Shown: positions 53,512 to 62,407, counted from the stretch's first letter. The stretch is DNA of 64,000 bases from Alphaproteobacteria bacterium (GCA_024743215.1 JANSWZ010000008.1:156003-220002); one strand, 5' to 3'. Notes: generated by a model not told the origin, from the letters alone. Numbers and translations: made by a program.

Positions 53512-54705
53512 ATGTCAGGCCCACAGAAACAAAGCTATGCACCCCACCCCACCGATTGGTACACGAAACAAAGTGCCAGTCTGGAGGAGTTCCTGGAATC
53601 GCTGGAAGGCGAAACTGTTGAAACCGATGTACCAAATGCGGTGGCAATTGAGAGCGACATTCCGGTTTACCGTTCACATGAATTGCGAGAACTGTTCAGT
53701 GCTACTGAGGGTCGAAGGCAAGTGCTGGCAGAGCTAGGCCAGGTCTTGTTTCAGGGTGCAGGCACCTTCGTCATTCAAAATGCCTATGAGGATATGGGCG
53801 TGCTCGATGCCGCAAGTGAGATCTTCAATCAGATCATAGAGCGCGAGAAACGCTCTGGATCAGGCGGTGACCACTTTGCAAAAGCTGGAGCAAATGATCG
53901 AATCTGGAATTCCATGCAGAAACTCTGTGAAGCAGATCCAGCCACATTCTTAAGCTACTATGGCAACGACATGGTTGCCTTAGGGTGTGAAGCATGGCTT
54001 GGGCCCAACTATAAAATGGCATCCCAAGTGAATCTCGTCCGCCCTGGCGGTGAAGCACAGGATGCGCATCGGGACTATCATCTGGGATTTCTGCCTGCAG
54101 CACAGGCAGCAAAATACCCACCGCATCTGCACCACATGTCCGCAGCTCTCACTTTGCAAGCTGCGATTGCCCATTGCGACATGCCAATTGAGAGCGGGCC
54201 GACTAAGCTACTGCCTTTCTCGCAGCGTTATGGTGCCGGCTATGTAGCCTATACCCGGACGGACTTTCGCGATGTTTTTGAAGAACGATGTGTCCAACTC
54301 GCTTTGAACAAAGGCGATCTGTTGTTTTTTAACCCTGCTCTATATCACGCAGCAGGCGCTAACAGAACGGCCAACATTGCCAGAATGGCCAATCTACTGC
54401 AGGTCTCCTCGGCCTTTGGTCAGCCGATGGAAACCATTGACCGGACTGGTATGTGCAAGCGTTTATATCCCGAATTGAGAGCAGCAAAAGAGGAAAGCAA
54501 ACTATCGGCGCAGGAACTAGAAAACGCCGTTACATGCGCAGCGGACGGCTATGCCTTCCCTACCAGCCTAGACAATGACCCTCCAACAGGAGGACTTGCT
54601 CCACAAACGCAGAAAGCGCTTACATTGCAGGCTCTCCGTGAAAACTGGGAAACAGAGCGCTACAACAAAGCCCTGCTGGATCAAGAAAGTCGACGCCATA
54701 CGTAA
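53512..54705 (+). CDS. PhyH-like Fe(II)/2-oxoglutarate-dependent dioxygenase
   Basis: This 397-residue protein is of the phytanoyl-CoA dioxygenase family. The metal site is visible as AHRDYH (His-x-Asp) near residue 185 and ALYHAAGANRT near 285, with the Arg that binds 2-oxoglutarate. GGAGGAGA precedes the ATG at 53512. An N-terminal domain of about 60 residues and a C-terminal extension of about 90 residues flank the core, so the substrate may be unusual. The gene is divergent from the LacI regulator, and a link to the importer's substrate is likely. Confidence 0.8.
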   Translation: MSGPQKQSYAPHPTDWYTKQSASLEEFLESLEGETVETDVPNAVAIESDIPVYRSHELRELFSATEGRRQVLAELGQVLFQGAGTFVIQNAYEDMGVLDAASEIFNQIIEREKRSGSGGDHFAKAGANDRIWNSMQKLCEADPATFLSYYGNDMVALGCEAWLGPNYKMASQVNLVRPGGEAQDAHRDYHLGFLPAAQAAKYPPHLHHMSAALTLQAAIAHCDMPIESGPTKLLPFSQRYGAGYVAYTRTDFRDVFEERCVQLALNKGDLLFFNPALYHAAGANRTANIARMANLLQVSSAFGQPMETIDRTGMCKRLYPELRAAKEESKLSAQELENAVTCAADGYAFPTSLDNDPPTGGLAPQTQKALTLQALRENWETERYNKALLDQESRRHT

Positions 54706-54842
54706 GGCGTTGATTCCACGCTGCGCTCTGATCTGCATCCCAAACCTGAAAGTTGCAATTTATGCATGGCTGCCGCGTTTAATCTGCACTGGTGAAGAGT
54801 TCGGTGAGTGACTAGTTCTGTCTGCGAAATGGAGACAATTCT

Positions 54843-54974
54843 ATGAATTCTGAAAAACCAAGCTTCATGAACATATTTTTCGCTGGCGTTCGCGCAGGTT
54901 TGGCGACAAATCAGGGACGCAAAATCAACCAGCGCGATCTTGACGTATTGGGTGTAAATCTCCCCAAAAAATAA
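54843..54974 (+). CDS. 43-residue protein, function unknown
   Basis: This short frame starts with ATG after GGAGACAATTCT and encodes MNSEKPSFMNIFFAGVRAGL, then a basic, polar tail ending NLPKK. A strong terminator begins 6 bases after its stop. It lies between the PhyH gene and the prophage-like region, so it may be a host gene at the junction. No family is recognised. The ribosome-binding site and terminator support a real gene. Confidence 0.6.
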   Translation: MNSEKPSFMNIFFAGVRAGLATNQGRKINQRDLDVLGVNLPKK

Positions 54975-54980
54975 TAGCTT

Positions 54981-55027
54981 AAAACCCGCGACCAGATCTG
55001 AAAATTCCAGATCTGGTCGCGGGTTTT
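54981..55027. terminator. 20-bp perfect hairpin terminator
   Basis: The arms 54981-55000 and 55008-55027 pair over 20 bases without a mismatch, and the loop is 7 bases. The AAAA/TTTT ends of the stem supply a T tract on both strands. It stops both the small gene to the left and the minus-strand phage transcript from the right. Confidence 0.9.
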
Positions 55028-55048
55028 ATACAATCAGCATTGATAAAT

Positions 55049-55297
55049 TCAGTGTTTGAACAATACGGCCAGTTTTTCCCATACCGTGATAAGTCCGATA
55101 ACAAATGCAGCTGCCCCGAGCATGACCCCAAGTGCTCCCTTCCACTTTGCGGCTTGCATTTTGATGTCCGCCATATCGGATTTCAAGATCCCGATCTCAT
55201 CCTTCATATCCGCTGTCGATCTTCGGCTTTCATCCATCATGGTCTGCATCTGTTGAGACAGCAGTGCCAATTGCACGTCAATTAATTGTTTGGTCAT
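55049..55297 (-). CDS. Small phage membrane protein with coiled coil (DUF1515-like)
   Basis: This 82-residue protein has an N-terminal coiled coil (about 5-45, QQMQTMMDESRRSTADMKDEI) and one C-terminal membrane helix (GALGVMLGAAAFVIGLITV). This layout is frequent among small lysis-module proteins and DUF1515-like proteins in rhizobial prophages. It is the last gene of the phage transcript. A role as holin partner or spanin-like factor is possible but unproven. Confidence 0.6.
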   Translation of the reverse strand: MTKQLIDVQLALLSQQMQTMMDESRRSTADMKDEIGILKSDMADIKMQAAKWKGALGVMLGAAAFVIGLITVWEKLAVLFKH

Positions 55298-55345
55298 GCT
55301 GGTAAATCCAAAGCGTTCCGAAGTAATGCCATGTCATCTCGATCT

Positions 55346-55726
55346 CTAAAGGTCACGACCTCGCAAAAACCTTTCAAAAGGCCTTGTGAGGAAATAGGCA
55401 CCAATCATTACCATCATGATCTCACCAAATTCAGCAGACAGAGGATCGGTACTTCCCAAGCCGAACACTTTATCCCACAGCACAACCTTCCACAGGTACC
55501 CAACAAACGGAAATGCAATAGCTGGCCTGATCCAACGTGTCAGCGCTCTGCCTTGTTCTGCAATCAGCAATTTCTGTTGCGCTTCCAACTGACGAATCCG
55601 CAGATCAGCTTCAAGCTGTTGCTCATCGGAATCAGCCTGTTTCTTTGCCAGATAGGCATCCTTCAAAAGGCGCCCAATTCGGTCTAGAGCTCCGCCAGCA
55701 ACCCAAGCCATGATCTGACCAATCAA
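55346..55726 (-). CDS. Holin-like protein (3TM holin type)
   Basis: This 126-residue protein has a helical N-terminus with a coiled-coil (DEQQLEADLRIRQLEAQQKLL), then TRWIRPAIAFPFVGYLWKVV and MMVMIGAYFLTRPFERFL. This is like the GTA/prophage holin family with up to three membrane segments. It lies next to the endolysin gene, and its start overlaps the preceding small gene. Holins permit endolysin release at the end of the phage cycle. Confidence 0.65.
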   Translation of the reverse strand: MIGQIMAWVAGGALDRIGRLLKDAYLAKKQADSDEQQLEADLRIRQLEAQQKLLIAEQGRALTRWIRPAIAFPFVGYLWKVVLWDKVFGLGSTDPLSAEFGEIMMVMIGAYFLTRPFERFLRGRDL

Positions 55727-55923
55727 TGTCTTTCACCGACTGGCGTTGTGGTGATGAACCGAAGGCCAATATTAAGCAGGCCAACGAACAAGATGAGCCA
55801 TCCTGCACTCTCAGGTGGAAGCACCGAACGCCAATCGAACACATCTAGAAATGCCAAAAGCTCACAAGCCAATGGCAGTGCTGCAACAGCCATATTTACA
55901 CTGATTGTACGGAATCCCTTCAT
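55723..55923 (-). CDS. Small two-helix phage membrane protein
   Basis: This 66-residue protein from the ATG at 55923 (MKGFRTISVNMAVAALPL) has two predicted helices and ends LNIGLRFITTTPVGERH. That ending recurs in small prophage membrane proteins of alphaproteobacteria. It lies between endolysin and holin genes, with overlapping ends, and probably belongs to the lysis cassette. Confidence 0.65.
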   Translation of the reverse strand: MKGFRTISVNMAVAALPLACELLAFLDVFDWRSVLPPESAGWLILFVGLLNIGLRFITTTPVGERH

Positions 55924-55927
55924 GGGC

Positions 55928-56725
55928 TTATCTCCTATAAAAAAACCGCCCAAAGAGAGCGGCTAAACGGATCCAAAATGAGTAATGCGCGCCCGGTGGC
56001 GCGTTTGACGGCAATTTTGGTGGCGGCACAACCGGATTCTCTGCCATTGTAAGCGACGGTATTGTTAGCGCCTTCAAGGCAGAATGAAACGAATCTCGTG
56101 TTTGCGGTCCGCTGATTCCATCTGTCTGGAGGCCCCTATCAAACTGAAATTGCCTGATACCAGATGGTCCGATCTCATAGCCGAGATACGCCAGCGCAAA
56201 GCCATCATAATATCGCAACCGATCAGCATAACCATTCAGGCCGCCATTTATCGTTCTTGTAATCCGTTCAATATTGTTCGTATCGGCAAATTTGTTCAAA
56301 TCGCGGGAGGACCAATAGTAAATCGATGCGAGAAATGCCCACGGGAAGTCTGCAATAATTTCAGGATTGGACTCAAAATCAGGACAGCCAGAGTCACGCC
56401 TGCGCATCCACCGGGTGAAGTCCTTGGCGTTAGACCGCCCTGTCAGTTGTATAAGACCCCGGCCCCGGAACTTCTGACCATCGCCGTGGAAGATATTACC
56501 AAGGTCCTTTCTGCCCTCATATGCCAATCCCGACGCATATTCGACCGTTGTTCGAAAATGTGCGCTTTCATGAGCGATCTGGGCAAGGAAATGAACAGCC
56601 CGTTCCGGGCGATCAAGTTCAAACTCAGCCGCGTACTCGCACATGTTGGATTTCATGCCGTCAATAATCCTCTGGCTGGCGGACATGCCGACAACCTTTC
56701 GGATCTGGTCACTTTTCAGATTCAT
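55928..56725 (-). CDS. Phage endolysin, GH19 chitinase-like lysozyme domain
   Basis: This 265-residue lytic enzyme has a GH19-type domain at about residues 1-190. It contains AQIAHESAHFRTTVEYASG with the catalytic Glu, then GDGQKFRGRGLIQLTGRSN, the strongest GH19 signature, and TINGGLNGYADRLRYY. A short peptidoglycan-binding segment follows (FQFDRGLQTDGISGPQTRDSF), then a Pro-rich linker and a basic membrane-like C-terminal helix (FWIRLAALFGRFFYRR). It would cut the host wall at lysis. Confidence 0.88.
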   Translation of the reverse strand: MNLKSDQIRKVVGMSASQRIIDGMKSNMCEYAAEFELDRPERAVHFLAQIAHESAHFRTTVEYASGLAYEGRKDLGNIFHGDGQKFRGRGLIQLTGRSNAKDFTRWMRRRDSGCPDFESNPEIIADFPWAFLASIYYWSSRDLNKFADTNNIERITRTINGGLNGYADRLRYYDGFALAYLGYEIGPSGIRQFQFDRGLQTDGISGPQTRDSFHSALKALTIPSLTMAENPVVPPPKLPSNAPPGAHYSFWIRLAALFGRFFYRR

Positions 56726-56947
56726 TTGGTTCCTTCTTTCGTGTCATAGCCCAATTCGCAATCCCAAGCATTGAATGGGTTGCCAACATCAAAACCGCCA
56801 CTTATTCAACCTTCCCAAGGGAGTATTTCAAGTATTCATATAAAAGAATCGCTAATCGGAACCACCAAGGTTATATTGAGCGTTACAAAGTTGGATACTG
56901 GAGCCAGACTCGATATCTGGCCAAAGAGTGTATTGAAGGCTTGGAAT

Positions 56948-57574
56948 TTATTGTTGCGGCCTTAGTGCCTGTGTTGTGGTCCAATTGTCATCTGAACTAC
57001 CCACAAAAGCCTCGGGATTAATCATGGATGCTGTGGTCTGACTTTGCCATGCCATAATGGCTGTAGCATTTTGAGAGCCCTCATCACTTACGACGAGGTC
57101 CCCAAAACCAGTTGGCGCAACCATTGATCCTGCTGCCTCCTTATCATCAAGCGATGCGCTAATTACGATTGCACAGCCATTGGTAATCGGTGTAATTGCC
57201 GGAGGATTTGGGCTCCCAAAACCCGACAAGGATTGGTGTGTAACATCTTCTGCTGTGGTGATATCAACTCCACGAAATGCCATGCTGACAACAGCGCAGC
57301 GAGCATCAACAACAATAATGGTATCTGGAGTGGACCCCATTCGTTTGGCAACCAATACACCACGTGCAGACGAAAGACGGGTTTGAATAGTAGTCCATCC
57401 AGGTACTGAATTGATATCGTAATCATCGGAGGCTATTTGCACCACCACGTGATCATTTTCTTGAAGCCCTGCGGGCAGGTTTGTCGTGCCTCCGCCTGAA
57501 CTGGTTCCGACGAGTGATATTCCACCGGCTTCATCGCCGCCAAAAGAAGCCAACACGCCATGAATCGCGAACAT
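56948..57574 (-). CDS. Phage protein of unknown function, beta-rich
   Basis: This 208-residue product starts at 57574, in a one-base overlap with the upstream gene (TGATG). It is Gly/Ser/Thr-rich and looks all-beta (GISLVGTSSGGG, DTIIVVDARCAVVSMAFRGVD). Its place after the tail-fibre gene and before the lysis cassette suggests an accessory tail or receptor-binding protein. No family is recognised. Confidence 0.6.
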   Translation of the reverse strand: MFAIHGVLASFGGDEAGGISLVGTSSGGGTTNLPAGLQENDHVVVQIASDDYDINSVPGWTTIQTRLSSARGVLVAKRMGSTPDTIIVVDARCAVVSMAFRGVDITTAEDVTHQSLSGFGSPNPPAITPITNGCAIVISASLDDKEAAGSMVAPTGFGDLVVSDEGSQNATAIMAWQSQTTASMINPEAFVGSSDDNWTTTQALRPQQ

Positions 57575-58014
57575 CAGCCATCTCCTCCGGCCAGCCATGC
57601 GGCCGCAAATGTATGAGAGCTTAGCCCAATCGACGCGGTTGGGTCTGTTGCCCATAGATGATCGAGGGTGTTGATTTCAAGATCTTGCCATTCTGTTAAT
57701 GCGACGGTTCGTTTCATTGCATCTTCGATTGTGTTTATTGCAACGGGAACAAATAATCCTGCAAAGCCAACGCAAAGCAGCCCGAGACACGATTCCAGAC
57801 CCGTCAACAGACAATCCTTCGGACTAACGGAAGGGTCAGCTAGTTGCAGCGTCTTAACCCTCCTCCCGTTCCCCTTCGGAAACGACAATATGTCACGATT
57901 TTGCCGACCAACAAATTGTGCGACATCGAACATTTTCACCGCGAGTTTCAATCTGCGGAACTTATGCAAAGTCATATTTTGCCAAGTCACGGTGTCTATA
58001 AATCGTCTGGTCAT
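57574..58014 (-). CDS. Phage protein of unknown function
   Basis: This 146-residue protein overlaps both neighbours by one base, so it is translated from the tail-fibre message. Features are a basic N-terminus and one moderately hydrophobic segment (LGLLCVGFAGLFVPVAI, about residues 78-95). It could be a small tail-fibre chaperone or assembly protein by position. I do not recognise a family. Confidence 0.6.
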   Translation of the reverse strand: MTRRFIDTVTWQNMTLHKFRRLKLAVKMFDVAQFVGRQNRDILSFPKGNGRRVKTLQLADPSVSPKDCLLTGLESCLGLLCVGFAGLFVPVAINTIEDAMKRTVALTEWQDLEINTLDHLWATDPTASIGLSSHTFAAAWLAGGDG

Positions 58015-59387
58015 CAGCTAAAACCCTGTCCCGGAGTGAGCATCTGAATTGAAGCGCCATCAAATGAAAAACCAGAGATGACATCAATTCCGGAGGCGTC
58101 TGAAGTAAGGATTGGTGCCGTCCCACCCGGCCAGTCATACACGGATGCCCATGCCAAAGTTCGAGAGCCGATGCCGTCCTGAATAATCTTGAACACGTAT
58201 GTCGCGCCCGCGGTGATTGATGATGGTGCAGCCATGGTGCGGTTGCCGCCAAGGGTAATCTGGTAAGCGTTCCGTGTTCCAGTCGGTGTAATAATTGCGC
58301 CGTCCACCAATGTTTCGACACTGCAAGCCTGCAGGGCTGAAAACGTCTGTGCCAAATCGGTCTTTGCCGTGTCCACGTCATATCCCTGAACCGACAGGCC
58401 GACTGCCGCAGCTATCCGTGCATCTGCTGAAATGTTGAAATCGGAAACCTCAGATGCAATGTGTGAATGCGCATCTGGCGCAAAAGTAGCTGGCACACCT
58501 GTCAGTCCTGTCCAAGGAGCAGCATCTGCTGCATCTGCCGCGTCCACCTTGCCATTATTATTGCTGTCATAAATGGCTTTAATCATGTCGCCACCACCAG
58601 GAGCGATGGTGGCAATCGCCGCCGCAATCTTCGCGGGACTGACAACACCTTCTGTGATACCTGTGCCGCTTTCCCAAATGCTGACATCCTGTGCTGAACT
58701 GGCGATTCTTGCGTCAGCCGCAGTGTTAAAGTCATCGACCTCAATTGCTGTATGTGTGTGGGATGCAGGCGTGAAGCTGGCGGGAATACCCGTCAAGCCA
58801 CTCCATGGTGCAACATCAGCGGCAACAGCCGCATTGACTTTGCCGTCTTCATCAGAATCATAATTCGCCTTGAACATATCGCCGCCAGCGACCGATTGAA
58901 GCGCATACGTATCGTCAGCAAAGGCCTTGGTGACAGCATCCTGCTCAGCAACCGGATCTGCAACATTGCCAATCCTGTTTGACCGCGCGTCAAATTGCCC
59001 ACTGCCGTCCAAATCACTGTCAGGCAAAGTCAGAGAGCGCGATAATCGATGCCACAAGCGGTGAATTTGCCGGACAATTGCGTCCAGTGCACCTTCAAAA
59101 CCCTCAGCACGAAATGTGTTGATGGTTGTCAGGTCAGTGTTTTGCTCAAGAGGCTCCTCCCGAACAATCGAAACTCGTTGTCCCGAGGCAGGCGGCGTTG
59201 AGAATGTAATCGAAGCGATCTCGAATTCAATCTCCACGGTATAATCGGTGACAATCGTTTGAATGGTGTCATCAAGAAATACTGCCAGATAGGATTCATC
59301 CAAGAGAGTCACATTCGAGAGCGTAAACACCTCACTCACTCCGTCCCCGACCCATTGCTGGAAATTCTTTGATACAGTTTCTGTCAT
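58014..59387 (-). CDS. Phage tail fibre protein with internal repeat
   Basis: This 457-residue protein has an N-terminal T7 gp17-like adaptor (FQQWVGDGVSEVFTLSNV, ITFSTPPASGQRVSIVREEPLEQNTD, about 1-115). A central region holds two copies of a roughly 63-residue unit (58698-58888 and 58405-58598). Each starts GGDM, has a DSDEDGKVN- or DSNNNGKVD-type acidic loop, and continues PWSGLTG and SHTH-like motifs. The C-terminal part is beta-rich. The ATG at 59387 follows GGAAAGA. It probably binds the host surface. Confidence 0.82.
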   Translation of the reverse strand: MTETVSKNFQQWVGDGVSEVFTLSNVTLLDESYLAVFLDDTIQTIVTDYTVEIEFEIASITFSTPPASGQRVSIVREEPLEQNTDLTTINTFRAEGFEGALDAIVRQIHRLWHRLSRSLTLPDSDLDGSGQFDARSNRIGNVADPVAEQDAVTKAFADDTYALQSVAGGDMFKANYDSDEDGKVNAAVAADVAPWSGLTGIPASFTPASHTHTAIEVDDFNTAADARIASSAQDVSIWESGTGITEGVVSPAKIAAAIATIAPGGGDMIKAIYDSNNNGKVDAADAADAAPWTGLTGVPATFAPDAHSHIASEVSDFNISADARIAAAVGLSVQGYDVDTAKTDLAQTFSALQACSVETLVDGAIITPTGTRNAYQITLGGNRTMAAPSSITAGATYVFKIIQDGIGSRTLAWASVYDWPGGTAPILTSDASGIDVISGFSFDGASIQMLTPGQGFS

Positions 59388-59400
59388 TGATTCTTTCCAT

Positions 59401-59420
59401 AAAAAAAGCCGCCTCGCGGC
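59401..59420 (-). terminator. Terminator-like hairpin just before the tail-fibre gene
   Basis: A 5-bp GC stem with a 3-base loop (59408-59412 with 59416-59420) is followed on the minus strand by seven T. It ends 14 bases before the tail-fibre start codon. Transcripts from the upstream virion genes must pass it. Confidence 0.55.
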
Positions 59421-59504
59421 AGCTGTCAATTTAAATGAATATTGTTAGTAGTGGGCGGTTCACACAGTTCCGATTATGAACCGTTCAAGTCGTGCAACAC
59501 TGAG

Positions 59505-59972
59505 TTATGAGGTTGCAAAACCCCGTCCCAAACTTGCTGCCGAGCTGATGATAGGTGAAATGAATGCCAGTCCAGCGCCCTTGGATTGACTCTTCGCATC
59601 ATACCGCCGTTGCCGGGACTGAAGCTCCAGATTGTTCGCCTTAATTTGTCCCCCATAGCGTATGGCCTGCAGGTCCAGATCACTTTCAGCAGCAGCGCCT
59701 TCAATAAAATCCAAAGTCGATCCATCCACCTGAAATCCACTGGCAGTAGCTGAGGCCACCTGCTTCGCAGCAAGGCGTTGAGCATTTTTCTGGTGTTGAG
59801 CCCCTTCATAAGAGGTCTTGTCACGCTCAAGCAAAGCCTGACGTTTCAACAATTCTGCATTGGCTTGCGATTGCGCCGCCATGGCCTTTTGTTGTTGATA
59901 TCCGGATACGCCCTGTATCGCGCCACCAGCCAGAGTTGCGGCTGCGCCAATCATTTCCATTGGTCCACACAT
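59505..59972 (-). CDS. Internal virion protein-like (T7 gp14-like) phage protein
   Basis: This 155-residue protein starts MCGPMEMIGAAATLAGG. It is followed by a long Ala/Gln-rich helix (QQQKAMAAQSQANAELLKRQ) and RAAKQVASATASGF-like segments, and ends in a hydrophobic tail. This resembles podoviral internal core proteins that are ejected into the host envelope. Its start overlaps the stop of the tail tubular B-like gene (TAATG). The assignment is by composition and gene order rather than clear similarity. Confidence 0.6.
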   Translation of the reverse strand: MCGPMEMIGAAATLAGGAIQGVSGYQQQKAMAAQSQANAELLKRQALLERDKTSYEGAQHQKNAQRLAAKQVASATASGFQVDGSTLDFIEGAAAESDLDLQAIRYGGQIKANNLELQSRQRRYDAKSQSKGAGLAFISPIISSAASLGRGFATS

Positions 59973-62407
59973 TATGGTTCTCCTTCTACGCCCAGCAAAA
60001 CCGCTCGAATAGTTGCCGGATACATTCTGTTTGTTGCAAAAAGACAAGCGCCACCACTCCGCCAACTGTCTTGGCTGGGAACAGAAAAAATGCCGCTCAT
60101 GAGTGGGTGCGAACTGTTCAGCTTATCTGTCATGGCCCGCGCCGCAACATCTTCAAGCCGAGCAGCTGTTCCAGCGCTTAATCCGGCGGTTTCAAGAACA
60201 TCCATTGCAACCGATTTGATTGTCTTTCGCCGCCCAAGAGCGGACCCATCCTGATTGCCAACCTGCGGCAGACGAAGGGTCTCACCGTGAGACTCGTAGC
60301 GTAACCCAATGGTAATTTTTGAAGCTGAAAAGTCATTGGGCAACGTAACCGTCCCACCAGACACAACAATGTCTCCAAGGTCCAACCCGTCAGCCAATAC
60401 ACCCACCGACTCGCCTTCAAGGTGGCTGGCACCGCCAATCGAGACAGTGGAAGAGCCAGAATATTGCAGGGCACTATCGGCAAATACACCATCTTCAACA
60501 GCGTTGCCATCTTCCCAGTTGCTGAAATACTCAATGTGACGGACTGAATTACCATTTATGGTCCGGCGGACCACAAGCCAGGTCTGATCGGCTGTGTCGC
60601 TGGTGATCGTCTGAACCGATTCCACGATGCCAACCGCATCAGCAGAACCACCCGCGATTTCAAAGGGGGTCATACCGGCCACCTGTTGCGCCTTTTCAAG
60701 TGCGGTCACCGCCAATCTGCCATCTTCGGTCACAGCATATAGCAAACCTTCTGGCGAAGCTTGCCAACTCAACTCCGTGATCTTGGCATTCAACAAATGG
60801 TTTGAAAGGGTCGACAATTCCGGCGTGCGATAGCCATTATTGTTGAAGTCGTAGAAAAACTCATGAATTGACTTTCGTGAAGCTTCAACAAAAAACGCAG
60901 TCTCGCCAACAAAGACCGGTTCAATTGCCGCGCATTTTTCCTGAGTTTCCCGCCGCTGTCTTTTGTTTTCATTTGTGATGGCGCTGTTGCCATCATTGGC
61001 CCGAATGGTTCGTGTTGCACCGGTTGTCCCAACCAGCAGGTCAAACCCCTCCTCGACCCATTGTATTTGGTTGAGCTGACCACCATTCATGGTCATGTTC
61101 AGAGCATCGGTATCCTCAGTTGGAGAGCTAATGCCCATATGGTCATAATCGCCTGTCTGGCTTGACCAGAGCGTACGCGGATAAGATGTGGAAGCAGCAA
61201 ATGTCAGCCGGTCTTCAAAGAACGCAATCTGCTGTGGCCATCCCAATGAGTCTGACCATTGAGAGAGTTTCCAGCGACTGAAGGAGTCTGTATCAGGCAG
61301 GCACCTGCCATACATCCGCACCAGTATTTCGGTTGTGGATGTCACATTTGTTATCTGGCACCAACGGGTAATCCCGTCAGAGCCTGTAACCTGCAACGAA
61401 CGTCCGACATCGCCTGATTGGAAGCCGGCATCATTATTGATTCCGTCAGTCGAAGAGGCAGTAATTGTGAACGGCGTTTGGTCATCACCCGCCCTGTTGA
61501 TAAACCACTCAGCAACTCGTTTATCCGTTTCATTTTCAGCTGCTGTAATTGTCAGGCGATAGTATCTGAAGGCAATCGTATTATCGAAATCAAAATGTCG
61601 TATTTCATGACGCCCCCAACCCGTTTCATTTGATCGACTATCCAGTGCGACCCAGGTGGAGTTGTCGTTAGAACCATGAAGTTTGAATTCGGACGGCGCT
61701 TGATTTGGGACGACGTCATCCGCCTGCAAACTATATGAATCACTGACTTCAGCATTCCCGACGCCAAGATTGATAGTGATTGTGGAAACCACACCTCCGC
61801 CCTGCGTCCAATCATCTTTGGGATCAAGGTCAAACAGGTTATCCTCACCGGATCCGCTTGAACTATATGTCCCAGATGAAAGCGCGTTCCGTGCACTTGG
61901 TGTCAGAACCGTCTGGCCGTCATGAGCATCCAGATAAGGCCCGTCTTTGGGAATGTAATCAGATAGCGCCCAACTTGTCTCTGAAGAGCGCCGCAGGATT
62001 TTGGGCGAATACCCCTCGCATACAAGGTACAACTCATCCCCGGCACCGGCAGATCTGATGTTTGACAAATCAGCTTCCTGATAAGGGGTCACCACCTCAA
62101 CAGGCACATCGGCAACCTCAACCCGGCCACCATTCGTCCAGAACCGAATATATTCTTCTCCAAATTCCAGAATGTAGCTTTGCGATGTCGAAAACTCGAA
62201 CTTGCCCAGCCGCACCTGCTTGGCACTGTCCTTGACCTCACCGGCAAACAACGTACCCACACGCCGCCGCACGCCGCCCTCCTTCATCACCTGCCAGTTC
62301 AATGCGCTCACCAGTCCGGCCTGATAATGATCAAGGTCGGTTCGCCCCTGCAATCGAGGTCCCAGTTCACCGCGCGTAAAATTGGCTTGAATAGGATAAA
62401 CGCTCAT
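59972..62407 (-). CDS. Podoviral tail nozzle protein (tail tubular B/gp12-like) with discoidin-like insert
   Basis: This 811-residue protein has the family start VYPIQANFTRGELGPRLQGRTDLDHYQAGL and GGVRRRVGTLFAGEV. Such proteins form the nozzle of short-tailed phages. A region at about 170-310 looks like a discoidin/F5-8C-type beta domain (SEFKLHGSNDNSTWVALDSR, FRYYRLTITAAEN), an insert not found in T7 gp12. Long beta-rich blades follow. It overlaps the gp11-like gene by one base. Confidence 0.78.
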   Translation of the reverse strand: MSVYPIQANFTRGELGPRLQGRTDLDHYQAGLVSALNWQVMKEGGVRRRVGTLFAGEVKDSAKQVRLGKFEFSTSQSYILEFGEEYIRFWTNGGRVEVADVPVEVVTPYQEADLSNIRSAGAGDELYLVCEGYSPKILRRSSETSWALSDYIPKDGPYLDAHDGQTVLTPSARNALSSGTYSSSGSGEDNLFDLDPKDDWTQGGGVVSTITINLGVGNAEVSDSYSLQADDVVPNQAPSEFKLHGSNDNSTWVALDSRSNETGWGRHEIRHFDFDNTIAFRYYRLTITAAENETDKRVAEWFINRAGDDQTPFTITASSTDGINNDAGFQSGDVGRSLQVTGSDGITRWCQITNVTSTTEILVRMYGRCLPDTDSFSRWKLSQWSDSLGWPQQIAFFEDRLTFAASTSYPRTLWSSQTGDYDHMGISSPTEDTDALNMTMNGGQLNQIQWVEEGFDLLVGTTGATRTIRANDGNSAITNENKRQRRETQEKCAAIEPVFVGETAFFVEASRKSIHEFFYDFNNNGYRTPELSTLSNHLLNAKITELSWQASPEGLLYAVTEDGRLAVTALEKAQQVAGMTPFEIAGGSADAVGIVESVQTITSDTADQTWLVVRRTINGNSVRHIEYFSNWEDGNAVEDGVFADSALQYSGSSTVSIGGASHLEGESVGVLADGLDLGDIVVSGGTVTLPNDFSASKITIGLRYESHGETLRLPQVGNQDGSALGRRKTIKSVAMDVLETAGLSAGTAARLEDVAARAMTDKLNSSHPLMSGIFSVPSQDSWRSGGACLFATNRMYPATIRAVLLGVEGEP

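Noticed and set aside
54981..55027. Long inverted repeat considered as a phage attachment site or IS end
   Set aside because: It has the stem, loop and T tracts of a terminator, no target duplication and no transposase.
56726..56947. 64-codon plus-strand frame inside the phage region
   Set aside because: It is opposite to all phage genes, lacks a ribosome-binding site and has no family features.
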